NCBI GenBank assembly: GCA_012934845.2
Contig: WNNJ02001973.1
Span: forward strand, 1 to 64,000
Length of the DNA stretch: 64,000 bases
Origin: Pomphorhynchus laevis
Taxonomy: Eukaryota > Acanthocephala > Palaeacanthocephala > Echinorhynchida > Pomphorhynchidae
Direction: 5' to 3'
The stretch's first letter is position 1. The number at the start of each line of letters is the position of its first letter. Shown here in pieces: positions 19,190-28,965 of this stretch. The position numbers and the translations under genes were made by a program. The notes below the pieces were generated by a model. That model saw nothing but the letters and a program-made list of their open reading frames with translations, was not told the DNA's origin and did no database searches.

Positions 19190-21730
19190 TTATCTGAGAC
19201 ACCATGAGCTAGCCCGCACGAGAGCTATTCCAATGGAACGTCTGAATCGGCTAATCACGTCACTGTAACGACACTCTCTTCTCACCGCTACGTCTTTTGC
19301 TAAGCGTTTTACCAACTGTTCTGCCTCATCCCCTAATCCACCTTGTATTGACAAAATAACTGGTATAAAAGCTGCTCTTTCGATCTTGGATATTAGTTCG
19401 GAGTACTTAGCCTTTTTTCGATTCTCGTTATAACTGAACGCTGATCGTGGAGTCATTGTGGCATAGGAACGAGCATGTGTATTGAATACAGAAATGTCCA
19501 GGTAGGACCGCTCAGACGGGACGCCAAACAATACCGAACACAAGACGTCAAGACGTGCATTGTGATCTAGTGTAGTGGAAGAAGAATCGAATTGAATAGT
19601 TGGATCAACGGGAGAAAGCAGTGGCTCAGTTGTAGTTGATGAACACACCTCTGAAGTTAATTTGGCGAAAATGTCTCTGATCACATTGTGCCTTACTATT
19701 GATTTCCCTCCGCATTTGCAAGATAATGAATGAACAACACTAAGAACTTCCCCACATACACATTTGCCTGAAGTATTTAAAATTTGCCACCCATATCTGA
19801 CAGAGAGACCATCGGAAAATTCTTGATTGCTTAAGCGAAACTTAGGATCATCACTAGGGCGAGCAGATAGCCACGTTGACGCGCCCTTTCGAGCGGCATG
19901 CTTTAAAATTACCTGTTCGCAGTCGTCCACTGTATTTAACAGTGACGAAAATTTTTCGGCAGCCCGGAGATTCTTTAGTTTTCTAATTTCAACTATTGAC
20001 TGTTTCTGGATGGTATCAATGTCGCCTCCGAGACCTAACTCAAATAAGGGCTTACATAGCAAAGAAGAATATTCCCATTCAGATTTGGTATTCTCATATG
20101 GATTTGATATCCCCAAACCTCCCATTGAGAAAGGCAGACTTGCTACATCGCGCCAACACTTCTGTAAATTAAAACCAGTTATTTTGGGGATTATTTTATT
20201 CTGTATGAAATCTTCGAGTGAAGAAAACCATTCACATTCACACTTACATGTTCTTTGTACATGAGTCCACTTATTTTGCACTGCTGCTGAAAATGCTAAG
20301 AACGCTAACTGCCGTGAATCGCTAGAGACTTCACATAACCTATCGAGCAATTTTAACCAGCGAGTTACTTGTGTTATTACCCAATCTTTTTCGAACGAAC
20401 CAAAACCTATGGGAGCTCCTAAAAGTTCTACACCATTAGATACGACATGAACCCCTAAGCTGGCAAGTGAATCACATTCAAGGATAATGTTGGCGTTAAC
20501 CAGAGCTGTACACTCGTTGACATAAACATGAAATCCGTATTCCGGTCCTATAGATTGCAACGATTTAAAAAAATCATAAACATTCCCCGGTGAACCAACA
20601 CATGATACATCATCTGCATACCAACGCTGTTTTATTTGAGGATGCAAAGCGCCTAATCTATGTATTAATGGTATCGTTGCTGCCGCAAATGCTACCATTG
20701 CCAAAGGGTCGCCTTGCGTGAAACCTTCCTTTGATAACAGATAATCATCGTCAATGGCTAAGATTAGATCTAAACTATACGTATTCTGCAGGAATCGAGC
20801 TAAAGCAGGGCATATCTTTTCTATATTAAGGAGAGCTAATTTCCTATTAATTCTATTAAAAGCATTATGTGCATCAATTAAAAGTAAACATGACGAGGTC
20901 GAATTAGCAAAGGTTTCACGCATATCTCGCACAACGAATTCGACACCTCCCTTTTGACCTGCACAAAGTTGTGAATTACCCGCAATTGACTTAATGAAAG
21001 GAGAAATGACATTTAAAATCGTTTTAGCCATTATGCGCCTATATGCCTCACCTATTCCGATCGGTCGAACATCAGGATTTTTATCAAGGGCAATGAGCCG
21101 ACTAGCGATTAACGCTTCTGTTGAATGTTTTGGAACTCTATTACTAGCAATTCGCCTTGTCAGGTCTGCCAACGTAGAGGCCAACTGTAATGAATCCCTA
21201 TCAAATGAGGTTAGCATTTGCCGCCATGATAAAGCATTAACACCCGAAGAACCCGCAGCGCCTATAGTGCGCTTAGCACTAAGTTGAATTGCAGCTGCAT
21301 CTATCGTATCGAAAAAAGAGGGATGAAAGTTATCACATTCCATGTCGATCTCCGATAATAAGGCGTCCTCACTAATAACAGCTGCATGTGGATGCTTCGC
21401 TTCAAGAATAGACTTAACCGATTCGTTGCCGATATAATCATTTGGACTCAAAGTTTTATTGACAGAACCGTTTTCCAAGATTCTTACTGCAGAAGTAAGA
21501 TTACCTGACATTAATGGTTTCACGAACAGCGACTTCCAATTGCGCTTAGAATCGTATTGTGACTGGGATACCTTTAAACGTGATTGAATACATTTACCCT
21601 CCCTTACTAATTCATCAAAATTTTGGCTTCGCCAAAGAGACAGGCGACGCGACATCAAATGACGTATATATTTGATTTTCGACGAACCTACTTTTTGTAA
21701 AACGCACTGACAAATAATTGTCACCTTCAT
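19190..21730 (-). CDS. R2-like non-LTR retrotransposon protein: RT with C-terminal Cys/His motif and nuclease-like domain, 846 aa, uninterrupted
   Basis: Residues 215-235 hold LDKNPDVRPIGIGEAYRR, RT motif A is LLLIDAHNAFNRINR (282-296, Asp286), motif B EGFTQGDPLAM (335-345), and the catalytic YADD is at 371-374. A Cys/His cluster (C657, C659, H667, C671, C673, H681) is followed by RLDV (726-729) and LDIS (744-747). That pattern fits the restriction-like endonuclease of R2-superfamily elements. The related copy at 29.0-32.3 kb has an extra Cys-rich N-terminus, so this copy is 5'-truncated. Its ATG lies in a GAAGGTGACA sequence shared with the flanking satellite. It is the only long unbroken retroelement frame here, so a young insertion, though probably not autonomous. 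Confidence 0.8.
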   Translation of the reverse strand: MKVTIICQCVLQKVGSSKIKYIRHLMSRRLSLWRSQNFDELVREGKCIQSRLKVSQSQYDSKRNWKSLFVKPLMSGNLTSAVRILENGSVNKTLSPNDYIGNESVKSILEAKHPHAAVISEDALLSEIDMECDNFHPSFFDTIDAAAIQLSAKRTIGAAGSSGVNALSWRQMLTSFDRDSLQLASTLADLTRRIASNRVPKHSTEALIASRLIALDKNPDVRPIGIGEAYRRIMAKTILNVISPFIKSIAGNSQLCAGQKGGVEFVVRDMRETFANSTSSCLLLIDAHNAFNRINRKLALLNIEKICPALARFLQNTYSLDLILAIDDDYLLSKEGFTQGDPLAMVAFAAATIPLIHRLGALHPQIKQRWYADDVSCVGSPGNVYDFFKSLQSIGPEYGFHVYVNECTALVNANIILECDSLASLGVHVVSNGVELLGAPIGFGSFEKDWVITQVTRWLKLLDRLCEVSSDSRQLAFLAFSAAVQNKWTHVQRTCKCECEWFSSLEDFIQNKIIPKITGFNLQKCWRDVASLPFSMGGLGISNPYENTKSEWEYSSLLCKPLFELGLGGDIDTIQKQSIVEIRKLKNLRAAEKFSSLLNTVDDCEQVILKHAARKGASTWLSARPSDDPKFRLSNQEFSDGLSVRYGWQILNTSGKCVCGEVLSVVHSLSCKCGGKSIVRHNVIRDIFAKLTSEVCSSTTTEPLLSPVDPTIQFDSSSTTLDHNARLDVLCSVLFGVPSERSYLDISVFNTHARSYATMTPRSAFSYNENRKKAKYSELISKIERAAFIPVILSIQGGLGDEAEQLVKRLAKDVAVRRECRYSDVISRFRRSIGIALVRASSWCLR

Positions 21731-21734
21731 AATA

Positions 21735-21990
21735 TTATAATATTATGATAATTAAATCAGCTAACTGAGTCTACGTATTGTTATATAATTATAAAATAAA
21801 CAAAACATAATAATGCTAAATCAAAATTTAATAATTAAATAATAAAATTAATAATTGTTTTTAGATTTTCTATAATTTAAATCAAGTTAAAAAATAAAAA
21901 TAAAAATAAAAAATAAAAAATAAAATTTAAAATAAACGTCATTTTTATGAATTGACTAATAAATAACAGACGTTGTATCAGAATAAGAAT
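21735..21990. other. AT-rich spacer between two elements
   Basis: A simple A-rich stretch (AAATAAAAATAAAAA-type, about 21885-21930) and TAAT-rich sequence. It contains the junction between the 5' end of the R2-like element and the 3' end of the Penelope-like element. No gene. Confidence 0.5.
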
Positions 21991-21996
21991 TAGAGG

Positions 21997-22066
21997 TCAT
22001 CAGGAGGAACTGCTATGCTATCAGGTTTCGGCCCCTAACTCCTCTACCCAACATAGCAGCGGGGCC
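21997..22066 (-). other. Pseudoknot-capable block in the 3' UTR of the Penelope-like element
   Basis: In minus-strand order: GGCCCC (22066-22061), CTGCTATG (22059-22052), GGGGCC (22035-22030), CATAGCAG (22017-22010), then CTGATGA (22003-21997). GGCCCC pairs with GGGGCC and CTGCTATG with CATAGCAG in an interleaved (pseudoknot) order. The homologous block at 2153-2219 keeps both pairings with a compensatory G:C to A:T change. A third, partial relative is on the minus strand at about 16930-17000. Function unknown. Confidence 0.55.
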
Positions 22067-22133
22067 AAATACATGCTAATGATGTATTTCCTCTGAAATA
22101 ACTATCTAGTATCTTATTCTAATGCAAAGTATA

Positions 22134-23531
22134 TTATTTATTATCCATCCATAAAAATTTGCCACTTAAGAGTTTAAATTTATTCTTTATATTATTGTGT
22201 TGATTTATATATTTTACTATTTTCTGCTTGATGTTATTTTTATAGTAACCTAGTTTAAAATATGTATCTATTAAATTATTTAAATGATTTTGAAGAAAGC
22301 CAATATCATTACATATTGTTGCAATTCTTAAAATTTCATTATTTAATGTATTATATTTTATATTATATGGTATGCATGAATGCTCATGCAAAAATATGTT
22401 TCTTGTAAATTTAAATATGTCATCTTTACGATATAAATTAATAGTAGTTTTAGTTAATGTTAATTTAATGTTCATATCTAGATATACACCTTCTTTATCA
22501 TTAATATTGGTTTTGTTAAGAATAAGGCTTTCTGGATAAATGTGCTCACTAATTGAATAAAAATTATTAGAATTAAATACACATATATCATCAATGTATC
22601 GAAACATATATTTCATATATTTATATTGTTTAGATTTAGTTTTTACACAGTTATGAACAAATTCATATTCTATAAAGCTTAAAAACAAGTCAGCTATAAT
22701 TGGGCTACTATTACCACCCATTGGAACACATTTTACTTGTCTAAATATAGATGTCCCTACTTTTAAATAATTTTGATTGATCAAAATATTTAAGGATTCT
22801 ATTAATTCAATTTTATCCATATATTTATATTTATTTGATGGTTTAATTTTTGTTAGATAAGCGTTATAATTATTATAACATATATATGTATATCTTTTTC
22901 CGAATATAAGGTTAATTAATTTTACTAACGCTTCTTTAATATCTACTAAACCTAGATTTGTATAAAGCGTACTAAAATCGTATGTATTTATATTTTGAAA
23001 ATTTATTCCTTTTGTCTGTTCTAAAAATTCTTTTGTAGAATTAATACTGAAATAGTGTTTTATACCTGTATTAATTTCGATTACCTTGCAATATTTTTTA
23101 AAGTGTGCTTTAATTACTTTAAGTATTTTATTCATATAAACAGAAAGTGGTTTTAATGTACATTTAAACGCACTACATATGAACCTAGGTTTTATTGGAT
23201 TTTTATGTAATTTTGGATTCCAATATAATATAGGTATAGTTTTATTATCTAATTCAACCTTTATACCCTTTTTATCCATTATAGAACAGTGACTTGTAAT
23301 AATTGTTTCTAAACTCAACTCACTACGTTCATATGTTGGATTTACATTTAAATCATTAGAATTAACCTCTTTCATTAGTATATCATAGTAAAGCTTTTTG
23401 CATATGAAGACAAAGTTATTACTAGCTTTATCAATAGTTGTTATTATATAGTTATCCTTTAATTTAGTAAGTTCTTTATACATATCTTTATTAATTTTAT
23501 CTTTCCTTTTATAATTGTTTGTTATTTTCAT
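22134..23531 (-). CDS. Penelope-like reverse transcriptase ORF
   Basis: The 465 codons from ATG 23531 contain IDKASNNFVFICKK (33-46), WNPKLHKNPIKPRFIC (104-119), motif A YDFSTLYTNL (184-193, Asp185), motif B PMGGNSSPIIADLF (270-283) and the catalytic YIDDI (312-316). All are typical of Penelope/TERT-like RTs. The frame is open upstream of this ATG to about 23700, where a frameshift separates it from the linker, so the ATG is probably not the true start. Codons are very AT-rich. It makes cDNA by target-primed synthesis in the nucleus in known relatives. The RT domain itself shows no stop, but the element as a whole is interrupted. Confidence 0.8.
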   Translation of the reverse strand: MKITNNYKRKDKINKDMYKELTKLKDNYIITTIDKASNNFVFICKKLYYDILMKEVNSNDLNVNPTYERSELSLETIITSHCSIMDKKGIKVELDNKTIPILYWNPKLHKNPIKPRFICSAFKCTLKPLSVYMNKILKVIKAHFKKYCKVIEINTGIKHYFSINSTKEFLEQTKGINFQNINTYDFSTLYTNLGLVDIKEALVKLINLIFGKRYTYICYNNYNAYLTKIKPSNKYKYMDKIELIESLNILINQNYLKVGTSIFRQVKCVPMGGNSSPIIADLFLSFIEYEFVHNCVKTKSKQYKYMKYMFRYIDDICVFNSNNFYSISEHIYPESLILNKTNINDKEGVYLDMNIKLTLTKTTINLYRKDDIFKFTRNIFLHEHSCIPYNIKYNTLNNEILRIATICNDIGFLQNHLNNLIDTYFKLGYYKNNIKQKIVKYINQHNNIKNKFKLLSGKFLWMDNK

Positions 23532-23942
23532 TTTATTTTTAATTTTATCAAATATATAATCTTTCCAAATTTTTATCTTAGATATATTCGAGCTTTCACT
23601 ATTAATCAGCTTACTAAAGTAATCATTTAAGTTATTATATAACGAATTGTAAATTTTATTTTTGTCGTTGTTGTTATTTAATCTATATTTATACCCTTTG
23701 ATAGCAGCTTTCTTAATTCACAATTTTCAATTAATTCTAGATTATGGGTACATATATGTTCATTTATTTTATCAAAACTAAGACTTTTACAATTGCATTC
23801 TGTTTCCATTATGTTTCTAATATTATCGTTACATATTGATTTTAATTCTTTATTATAATTACAAATTTTTCGTCCTAATGGTGGTAGGAGTTTATACCTT
23901 ATTTTAGGAATATATTTACTTAAATCTGACCCTATTATTTCT

Positions 23943-24845
23943 TTACTTTTTAGAATTATTTAAAAGTCCGGCTATATTTATGTTATCTATACATTTATTA
24001 ATGAAGTTTATGGTTAATGTATATTTTCTATTGTTATTATTTACATTTATTGTATGATTATAGTATTTTGTATTACAATAACTGTCTATTATACAACTTA
24101 GCCTATCATAGTCGTTAATTAATTTTTGATTTATTGAACATATGATATCTTTAGAAAAACTTCTTATATTTACATAAAGATCTTTTAGCTTATTATCACT
24201 TAAAAGTTGTTTTAACATTTCTAATTGTTCATTTATATACATATCTTTTTTAATATTTTTAACTCTATTTTTCCTATTCCTTTTATCACCATGACTTCTT
24301 GGTTTGCGTTTAACCGGATTATTATAATATAGTTGTTTATTATGTATTATACTACTTCTGCCAATTCCTTGTACCACGTCATTCAATCCTAATGGGTACA
24401 TGGAATTAAGCGTTTTAATCCAAAAATCTTCTTTTTCTAATAGTTTTTGATTTAATATTGAAATGTTTTCTTCGATAATATGTTCTAAAATAAATAATTT
24501 ACAGTTTTTAATATCATGTCCTATTAATCTCATATGTTTATGAAATATAGTTTGACTATTATGCTGTATATTATATATGTGTTGCCTAAACCTAGTTTTT
24601 AACATTTGATATGTTTTTCCTATATATTGCAATCCACATGTGCATTGTATTAGATACACTACACCTGCGGTATTGCAGTTACAATTATTATTAATATTTA
24701 ATGAAAAACATTTGTTTGTCGTATTACTTACGATACAATTATTATTTATAACATCACAAACTATACAATTTTTTCTGTTACATTTAAAATATCTAAAATT
24801 GAAATCATTAGTACTTACGTATTTTTCCAATATTGTTGAGTACAT
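23943..24845 (-). CDS. GIY-YIG endonuclease ORF of the Penelope-like element
   Basis: 300 codons. A Cys cluster (C22, C27, C30, then C46, C55, C57) precedes GVVYLIQCTC (61-70) and YIGKT (74-78). Next come TRFRQH (84-89, the conserved Arg region) and LLEKEDFWIKTL (135-146) with the expected Glu, then GLND (153-156). This is a complete GIY-YIG core with the N-terminal Zn-binding insertion typical of the permuted Penelope clade. The enzyme would nick target DNA to prime reverse transcription. The frame ends at TAA 23943; shifting frame there continues into the conserved linker, so the stop is most likely a decay frameshift. Confidence 0.82.
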   Translation of the reverse strand: MYSTILEKYVSTNDFNFRYFKCNRKNCIVCDVINNNCIVSNTTNKCFSLNINNNCNCNTAGVVYLIQCTCGLQYIGKTYQMLKTRFRQHIYNIQHNSQTIFHKHMRLIGHDIKNCKLFILEHIIEENISILNQKLLEKEDFWIKTLNSMYPLGLNDVVQGIGRSSIIHNKQLYYNNPVKRKPRSHGDKRNRKNRVKNIKKDMYINEQLEMLKQLLSDNKLKDLYVNIRSFSKDIICSINQKLINDYDRLSCIIDSYCNTKYYNHTINVNNNNRKYTLTINFINKCIDNINIAGLLNNSKK

Positions 24846-25195
24846 GTAACTTTTAAGTCATGATTTTTAACGTTGCTTTTTCGGTGTCGCCACCTAGTTT
24901 AGTTGACTCAGACTAAACTTACAACGGGCCATCCAGCAGCATCTGACAGGGGGCTGCCCTGCTTAAGGCGGTTGCAGGCTGGAACAAGATCTATAAAGAT
25001 CTACCACCTTCACTCCACGCGCTACGCGACCTAGCTATTGGCCATTACCTGGTCTCTTAAAGGTGATCACGTGAAGCAGTTTACATTTTAAAGTGTAAAC
25101 ACCTTGGGATGCAAACTTCTCCCTGTTTTAAGAATTAATAATTCATGCTTGTTTGAAAATAAGAAAAAATAATAGTAAAGTCGTAACCAATAATA

Positions 25196-25258
25196 CATAG
25201 TTTCAGTATTTTTGAAACTATGTGTTGGAGTTAGCAACTATGAAGTTGCTAACTCCAA
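25196..25258. repeat. Two adjacent fold-back palindromes at a rearrangement junction
   Basis: CATAGTTTCA (25196-25205) pairs with TGAAACTATG (25213-25222). TTGGAGTTAGCAAC (25225-25238) pairs perfectly with GTTGCTAACTCCAA (25245-25258). The second right arm is the exact start of the duplicated 231-bp fragment that follows. Confidence 0.85.
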
Positions 25259-25475
25259 TCTTAGGATCAGTGTGTCCATACCTTGCGTTCAAAGCATCCC
25301 TAAATTCGTTAGAAGAAAGATAAAAATTTTCATGCTTGAGCGGAAGCGCACTTAACCACGAAGAAGCTCCACTGCGAGCAGCATGCGCGATCAGATTACT
25401 GGTTGCGGGTATCGCTAAGATCGGAATTTTAGAGAGGCGTTCTTGGTGCGATAGTGATCGTAGTGTCTTGATTTC
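25245..25475 (-). pseudogene. Displaced 231-bp internal fragment of the neighbouring R2-like element
   Basis: It is nearly identical (one mismatch noted, CTAAATTCG versus CTGAATTCG) to 26332-26562, an internal coding part of the R2-like copy at 25.5-27.0 kb, in the same orientation. It sits beyond that element's 3' end, separated by satellite (25476-25530), and starts at a fold-back. Confidence 0.85.
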
Positions 25476-25529
25476 AAGACATATTAATATTATAATATTA
25501 ATATGTCACCTTCATATTATTACTTTTAA

Positions 25530-27018
25530 TAATTTTTTTAAATAACTTTATTGAAAAAGAAAAGTAAATTTTACAGAAATTAGGTTCCCGTAAACGGGCC
25601 TATAAATGAGATTTATTGTCAGGAAAGATTGGATGTCTTCTACTTGATCGCTGCATTCGCAGACATAGTGAAGAAGACATAATTAGTCTTCGAGCACAGC
25701 GCAAAACTCGCTGTGGTGGGTTGTCATAAGATTAATAGGTTTGGAACAGCTGGAACGTGGCGAGCGTAAGCATGCGGAAACTGATCGTGCGATTTCAAAA
25801 CTGATGTCTCGTTTCATCTTTATGGCTAGATCAGGATAAGAACGCGTTGACCGATGCGTCAGTTTTGAAGCCGTGGTTTTGATTAATCTTTCCGCTTCTA
25901 TGCCCATTCCTCCCGAAGTGGAGAAAATAAGAGGTATGAAAGACCCTCGTTCAACTAGCGCAATCCGTTTACTGTATTTGGCTTTCTTGCGACTCTCGTT
26001 GTATTCGAAAACAGACTCAGGCTTCCTTGATATGTTCGATTGAGCAGGCGCAGCAAATACATTAACATCAAAAAAATGTTCGCTCAAATCGACTACCGTG
26101 CAGCCCGGAACAAACTATGTCAAGACGCGCGCTTGGATCACGGGTTGTTGTTCGTTCGAAAGTAATATTTTCAGGAACCTCGGTTAGCTGAGGTTCGCAA
26201 GCTACGCCGTTAGATATGCGGCTAAGATAGTGTGAGATGATGTCGCGGACTGCGTTATGCCGGATCGAAGGCAAAGCACCTCGTCTACATGATAAGGAAT
26301 GAGCCACACTGACTCGAGTGCCGCAAATGCAGTTGCTAACTCCAATCTTAGGATCAGTGTGTCCATACCTTGCGTTCAAAGCATCCCTGAATTCGTTAGA
26401 AGAAAGATAAAAATTTTCATGCTTGAGCGGAAGCGCACTTAACCACGAAGAAGCTCCACTGCGAGCAGCATGCGCGATCAGATTACTGGTTGCGGGTATC
26501 GCTAAGATCGGAATTTTAGAGAGGCGTTCTTGGTGCGATAGTGATCGTAGTGTCTTGATTTCGCTAAGCATAGTTTTCTGCCTCTCTCTTAGGCTATCGC
26601 CACCTGAACCAGAATTATAGGTTGAAATTAGCATGTTTGAGGATTTGCGTTCAAGTGTGGCTGTGGTTGCAGGGTTCGCGATACCAATACCTCCAAATTT
26701 TAAAGGAGAGCACAATATTGATTTCCAGTCTTCATCTAGGTCCCAGGACACGAAGTTTGGGAGAAGCTATGTGGTTAAGGTGTGTGACAAATCCGACCAT
26801 ATAGTGACTGAACAGTCGCAGGTGCGCATTATATGTGTCCACTTAAATTGGACGGAGTTGATTAATCCTGCAAAAGCGACATGCGGATCTACCTTGGCAA
26901 CATAATCGAGACGTTGCAGCATTGTGGTCCATGTAGACAGAAGTTTTGCGGTTGCTGCATTTACAAAATCGTTGGACCCGACTGGACTGCCGAGAATGAT
27001 GATTCCATCGGTGGAAGT
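25530..27018 (-). pseudogene. R2-like retrotransposon, 5'-truncated copy (RT thumb to nuclease domain)
   Basis: Minus-strand frames align with residues from about 430 of the 846-aa protein: HVAFAGLINSVQFKWTHIMR (about 26810-26870), SPLKFGGIGIANP (about 26670-26710), the Cys/His cluster CNCICGTRVSVAHSLSCRRG-like region at about 26280-26350, and ARLDIVCS at about 26110-26135. The rest of the nuclease domain follows in the next frame (26087-25683, FFDVNVFAAP...). Frames are broken at about 26085 and 26760. Both ends abut TAA-rich satellite. The RT catalytic half is absent. Confidence 0.75.
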
Positions 27019-27095
27019 TTTTATTACTTTTAATAATAATAACTTAATAATAACTTTTAATAATAATGAGAGAATTTATTATACCTCTTTACCTT
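27018..27095. repeat. TAA-rich satellite between two elements
   Basis: TTACTTTTAATAATAATAAC-type sequence. It separates the 5'-truncated end of one minus-strand element from the 3' end of the next. Confidence 0.7.
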
Positions 27096-28866
27096 TCGGT
27101 ACTGGGTAAACAAAATAAATACACCAAAAGTTTATCAATTTTATAAATTGTATTTCAAAATCTTCTCCTACTGTCAATATCGGATAGTGACATATTTTTC
27201 AAAATTGGGCAAGTGAAGATATGCAGGTTAGATGCGCATTCATTTTTGCAAAGAACACAAATGCACAAAGAGCACCGTGCATGTACTGGAATTCTAATAG
27301 CGCAGAATTTATCGTGATATCCATGGACAGATGCTCTCCAGATCAGCGGTCTTTTCCTTGCACAGGGTTCTCTCCATTTAGTCTGTAAGAATGCCGGAGT
27401 AAGATAAAATTCAGAATCCAATGACGTCGTCTTTCGAAAGAACATGTTCAGGTTAGTAGTAAATGATGCAGTGTGTTCAAGATTAAATGTTGAGCAGATG
27501 TATTTAGAGCAAGGTTCTAACGATGATAGTATCGCTATAACCGATGAAGAACATTTTGGTGAGACTCCAACAATTCGCTTCACGAATCTCCATTGACACC
27601 TGTCCAACTGCTGAAAATTGAAGGGACTTAAATCCGACCAGATAACTGGCAAAGCATATGAAACTATGGGAAGCAACATACTTCGAAAATACCGGAGGGC
27701 TCCTGAGAAAGATAAAGAACCTAAGTTTTTTGCATAAGAGGTTGCTACAACTAACTTCGAGGATTTACGATGTAGGTGTTCAGTAAATGACCATTTCGAC
27801 GAAAGTAATACTCCCAAATAATTGTAACTATTGCAGAATTCTAAATCTACATTGCCTATTCTCAGCATGTCACATCGACGCAAAGGTCCACCTAACCGAA
27901 ATTTAAGGGCTTTCGATTTATTTACATTCACCGTCAACTGATTTGATAAACAATAGGATGACAGAGCATCTAACGCACTTTGAGCGGATAAAAGATCTTT
28001 GGCTAATATTACTAGATCGTCGGCATAGAGGGTACAAGAGACTTCATTCGATGCATGACGAAGATGCATAGGCAAATCCATAACAAAAAAGGAAAATAAT
28101 ATAGGGCTGAGTGGATCTCCCTGTAAAACACCGCGATTAGCAAAAAAGAAATCAGAGGTGTTGATACCATCAGATACTTTAAGGCGATTAGGCTGAAGCA
28201 CAGAATAAATAAGATACAAAAAGCGACCACTAACTGACACTCCGGTGGAAAGTTTATCAAGTAACAAAGAACGATTCACTGTGTCAAATGCTCGCTCAAA
28301 GTCAACAAAAGTAGCATACAACGGTCTACGATTAGCGAAACAATTGGTGACTTCGTCACGGACATGCTTTATTGCATCGGACGTTGACCTTTTCGGGCGG
28401 AATCCATACTGCTCCGTAGGTAAGAGATGCTCGCGAAACTTAATAAGGCGCATATACATTATATGAGTCAATAACTTATAACTGTGATTCAATATCGCAA
28501 TCCCCCTGTACGAATCCAGTGAATCATAGTCACCTTTGCCCTTATGCAGGATCTTAATTACACCGTCGCGCCACGAAATCGGAAACGGATGACCTGCAAG
28601 AAGTAGATTGAAAAGTTCTGTCTAGTAGTCTATCAAAATATCGATAGTCGACTTTAACTGTTCTACGCATAATTGATCTAACCCGGCAGCTTTATGATCT
28701 TTTAAGATTGATAGGGATCTTACGACTTCAAATGGCGTAAAAGGTAAATTCAGAGGATCTGAACCGTATATTGAATTTATGCATGAAACTGAAGATAAAC
28801 GTACAGGCATGTCTTCTAATATTGAATGGCGCAAAATAGATTGGAAGTGTGATTTCCAATTTTCTA
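27096..28866 (-). pseudogene. Non-LTR retrotransposon RT, a different family, 5'-truncated, one in-frame TAG
   Basis: The main open frame (28492-27155, 445 codons) begins inside the RT. It has YGFRPKRSTSDAI (29-41), motif A FVDFERAFD (62-70), motif B GVLQGDPLSP (121-130), YADD (156-159), YLGVLLSSKWSF, and a C-terminal CSLCICVLC...HIFTCP zinc-knuckle-like motif. The same frame continues upstream through ISWRDGVIKILHKGKGDYDS to a TAG at 28623-28621, then PFTPFEVVRSLSILKDHKAA. One stop therefore breaks an otherwise intact RT. The layout resembles single-ORF non-LTR elements (R-type or I-type), but the clade is uncertain. TAA satellite borders both ends. Confidence 0.75.
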
Positions 28867-28965
28867 TTTAATAATAACTTAAATAATAACTTAATAATAA
28901 CTTATTATAATATTATTATAATATTATAATATTAATATGTCACCTTCATATTATTACTCTTATTT
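28866..28965. repeat. TAA/ATAATATT-rich satellite with a GTCACCTTCAT motif
   Basis: Starts as TAATAATAACTTAAATAATA and continues as ATTATAATATT repeats to AATATGTCACCTTCATATTA (about 28933-28952). The latter also occurs at about 25501-25521, and GTCACCTTCAT marks the 5' border of the 846-codon element at 21720-21730. It appears to be part of a recurrent insertion target. Confidence 0.7.

Larger units (their letters stand above)
21960..25190 (-). mobile_element. Penelope-like retroelement with the endonuclease upstream of the RT (Naiad/Chlamys-type order)
   Basis: On the minus strand the order is: 5' region (25190-24846), GIY-YIG ORF (24845-23943), linker, RT ORF (to 22134), 3' UTR with a structured block (22066-21997). 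Canonical Penelope elements carry GIY-YIG after the RT. N-terminal GIY-YIG is the defining feature of the permuted Chlamys/Naiad clade described in protists and invertebrates. Two frameshifts (about 23945 and 23700) separate frames that otherwise run through the linker, including an HICTHNLELIENCELRKLL segment of the kind conserved in Penelope proteins. Fragments of the same family lie at 1340-2290, 39165-39370 and 40810-41610. Confidence 0.8.

Noticed and set aside
19827-20264. 145-codon plus-strand frame inside the R2-like element
   Set aside because: Shadow of the 846-codon minus-strand frame; no independent support. The same applies to frames at 20994-21287, 30991-31449 and 38352-38564.
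21990-22075. Hammerhead ribozyme in the Penelope 3' UTR (GAAA and CTGATGA present)
   Set aside because: The GAAA and CTGATGA boxes are only 23 nt apart in the order that would need two hairpins between them, and the expected stem II does not pair. The interleaved pairing was reported instead as an unnamed structure.
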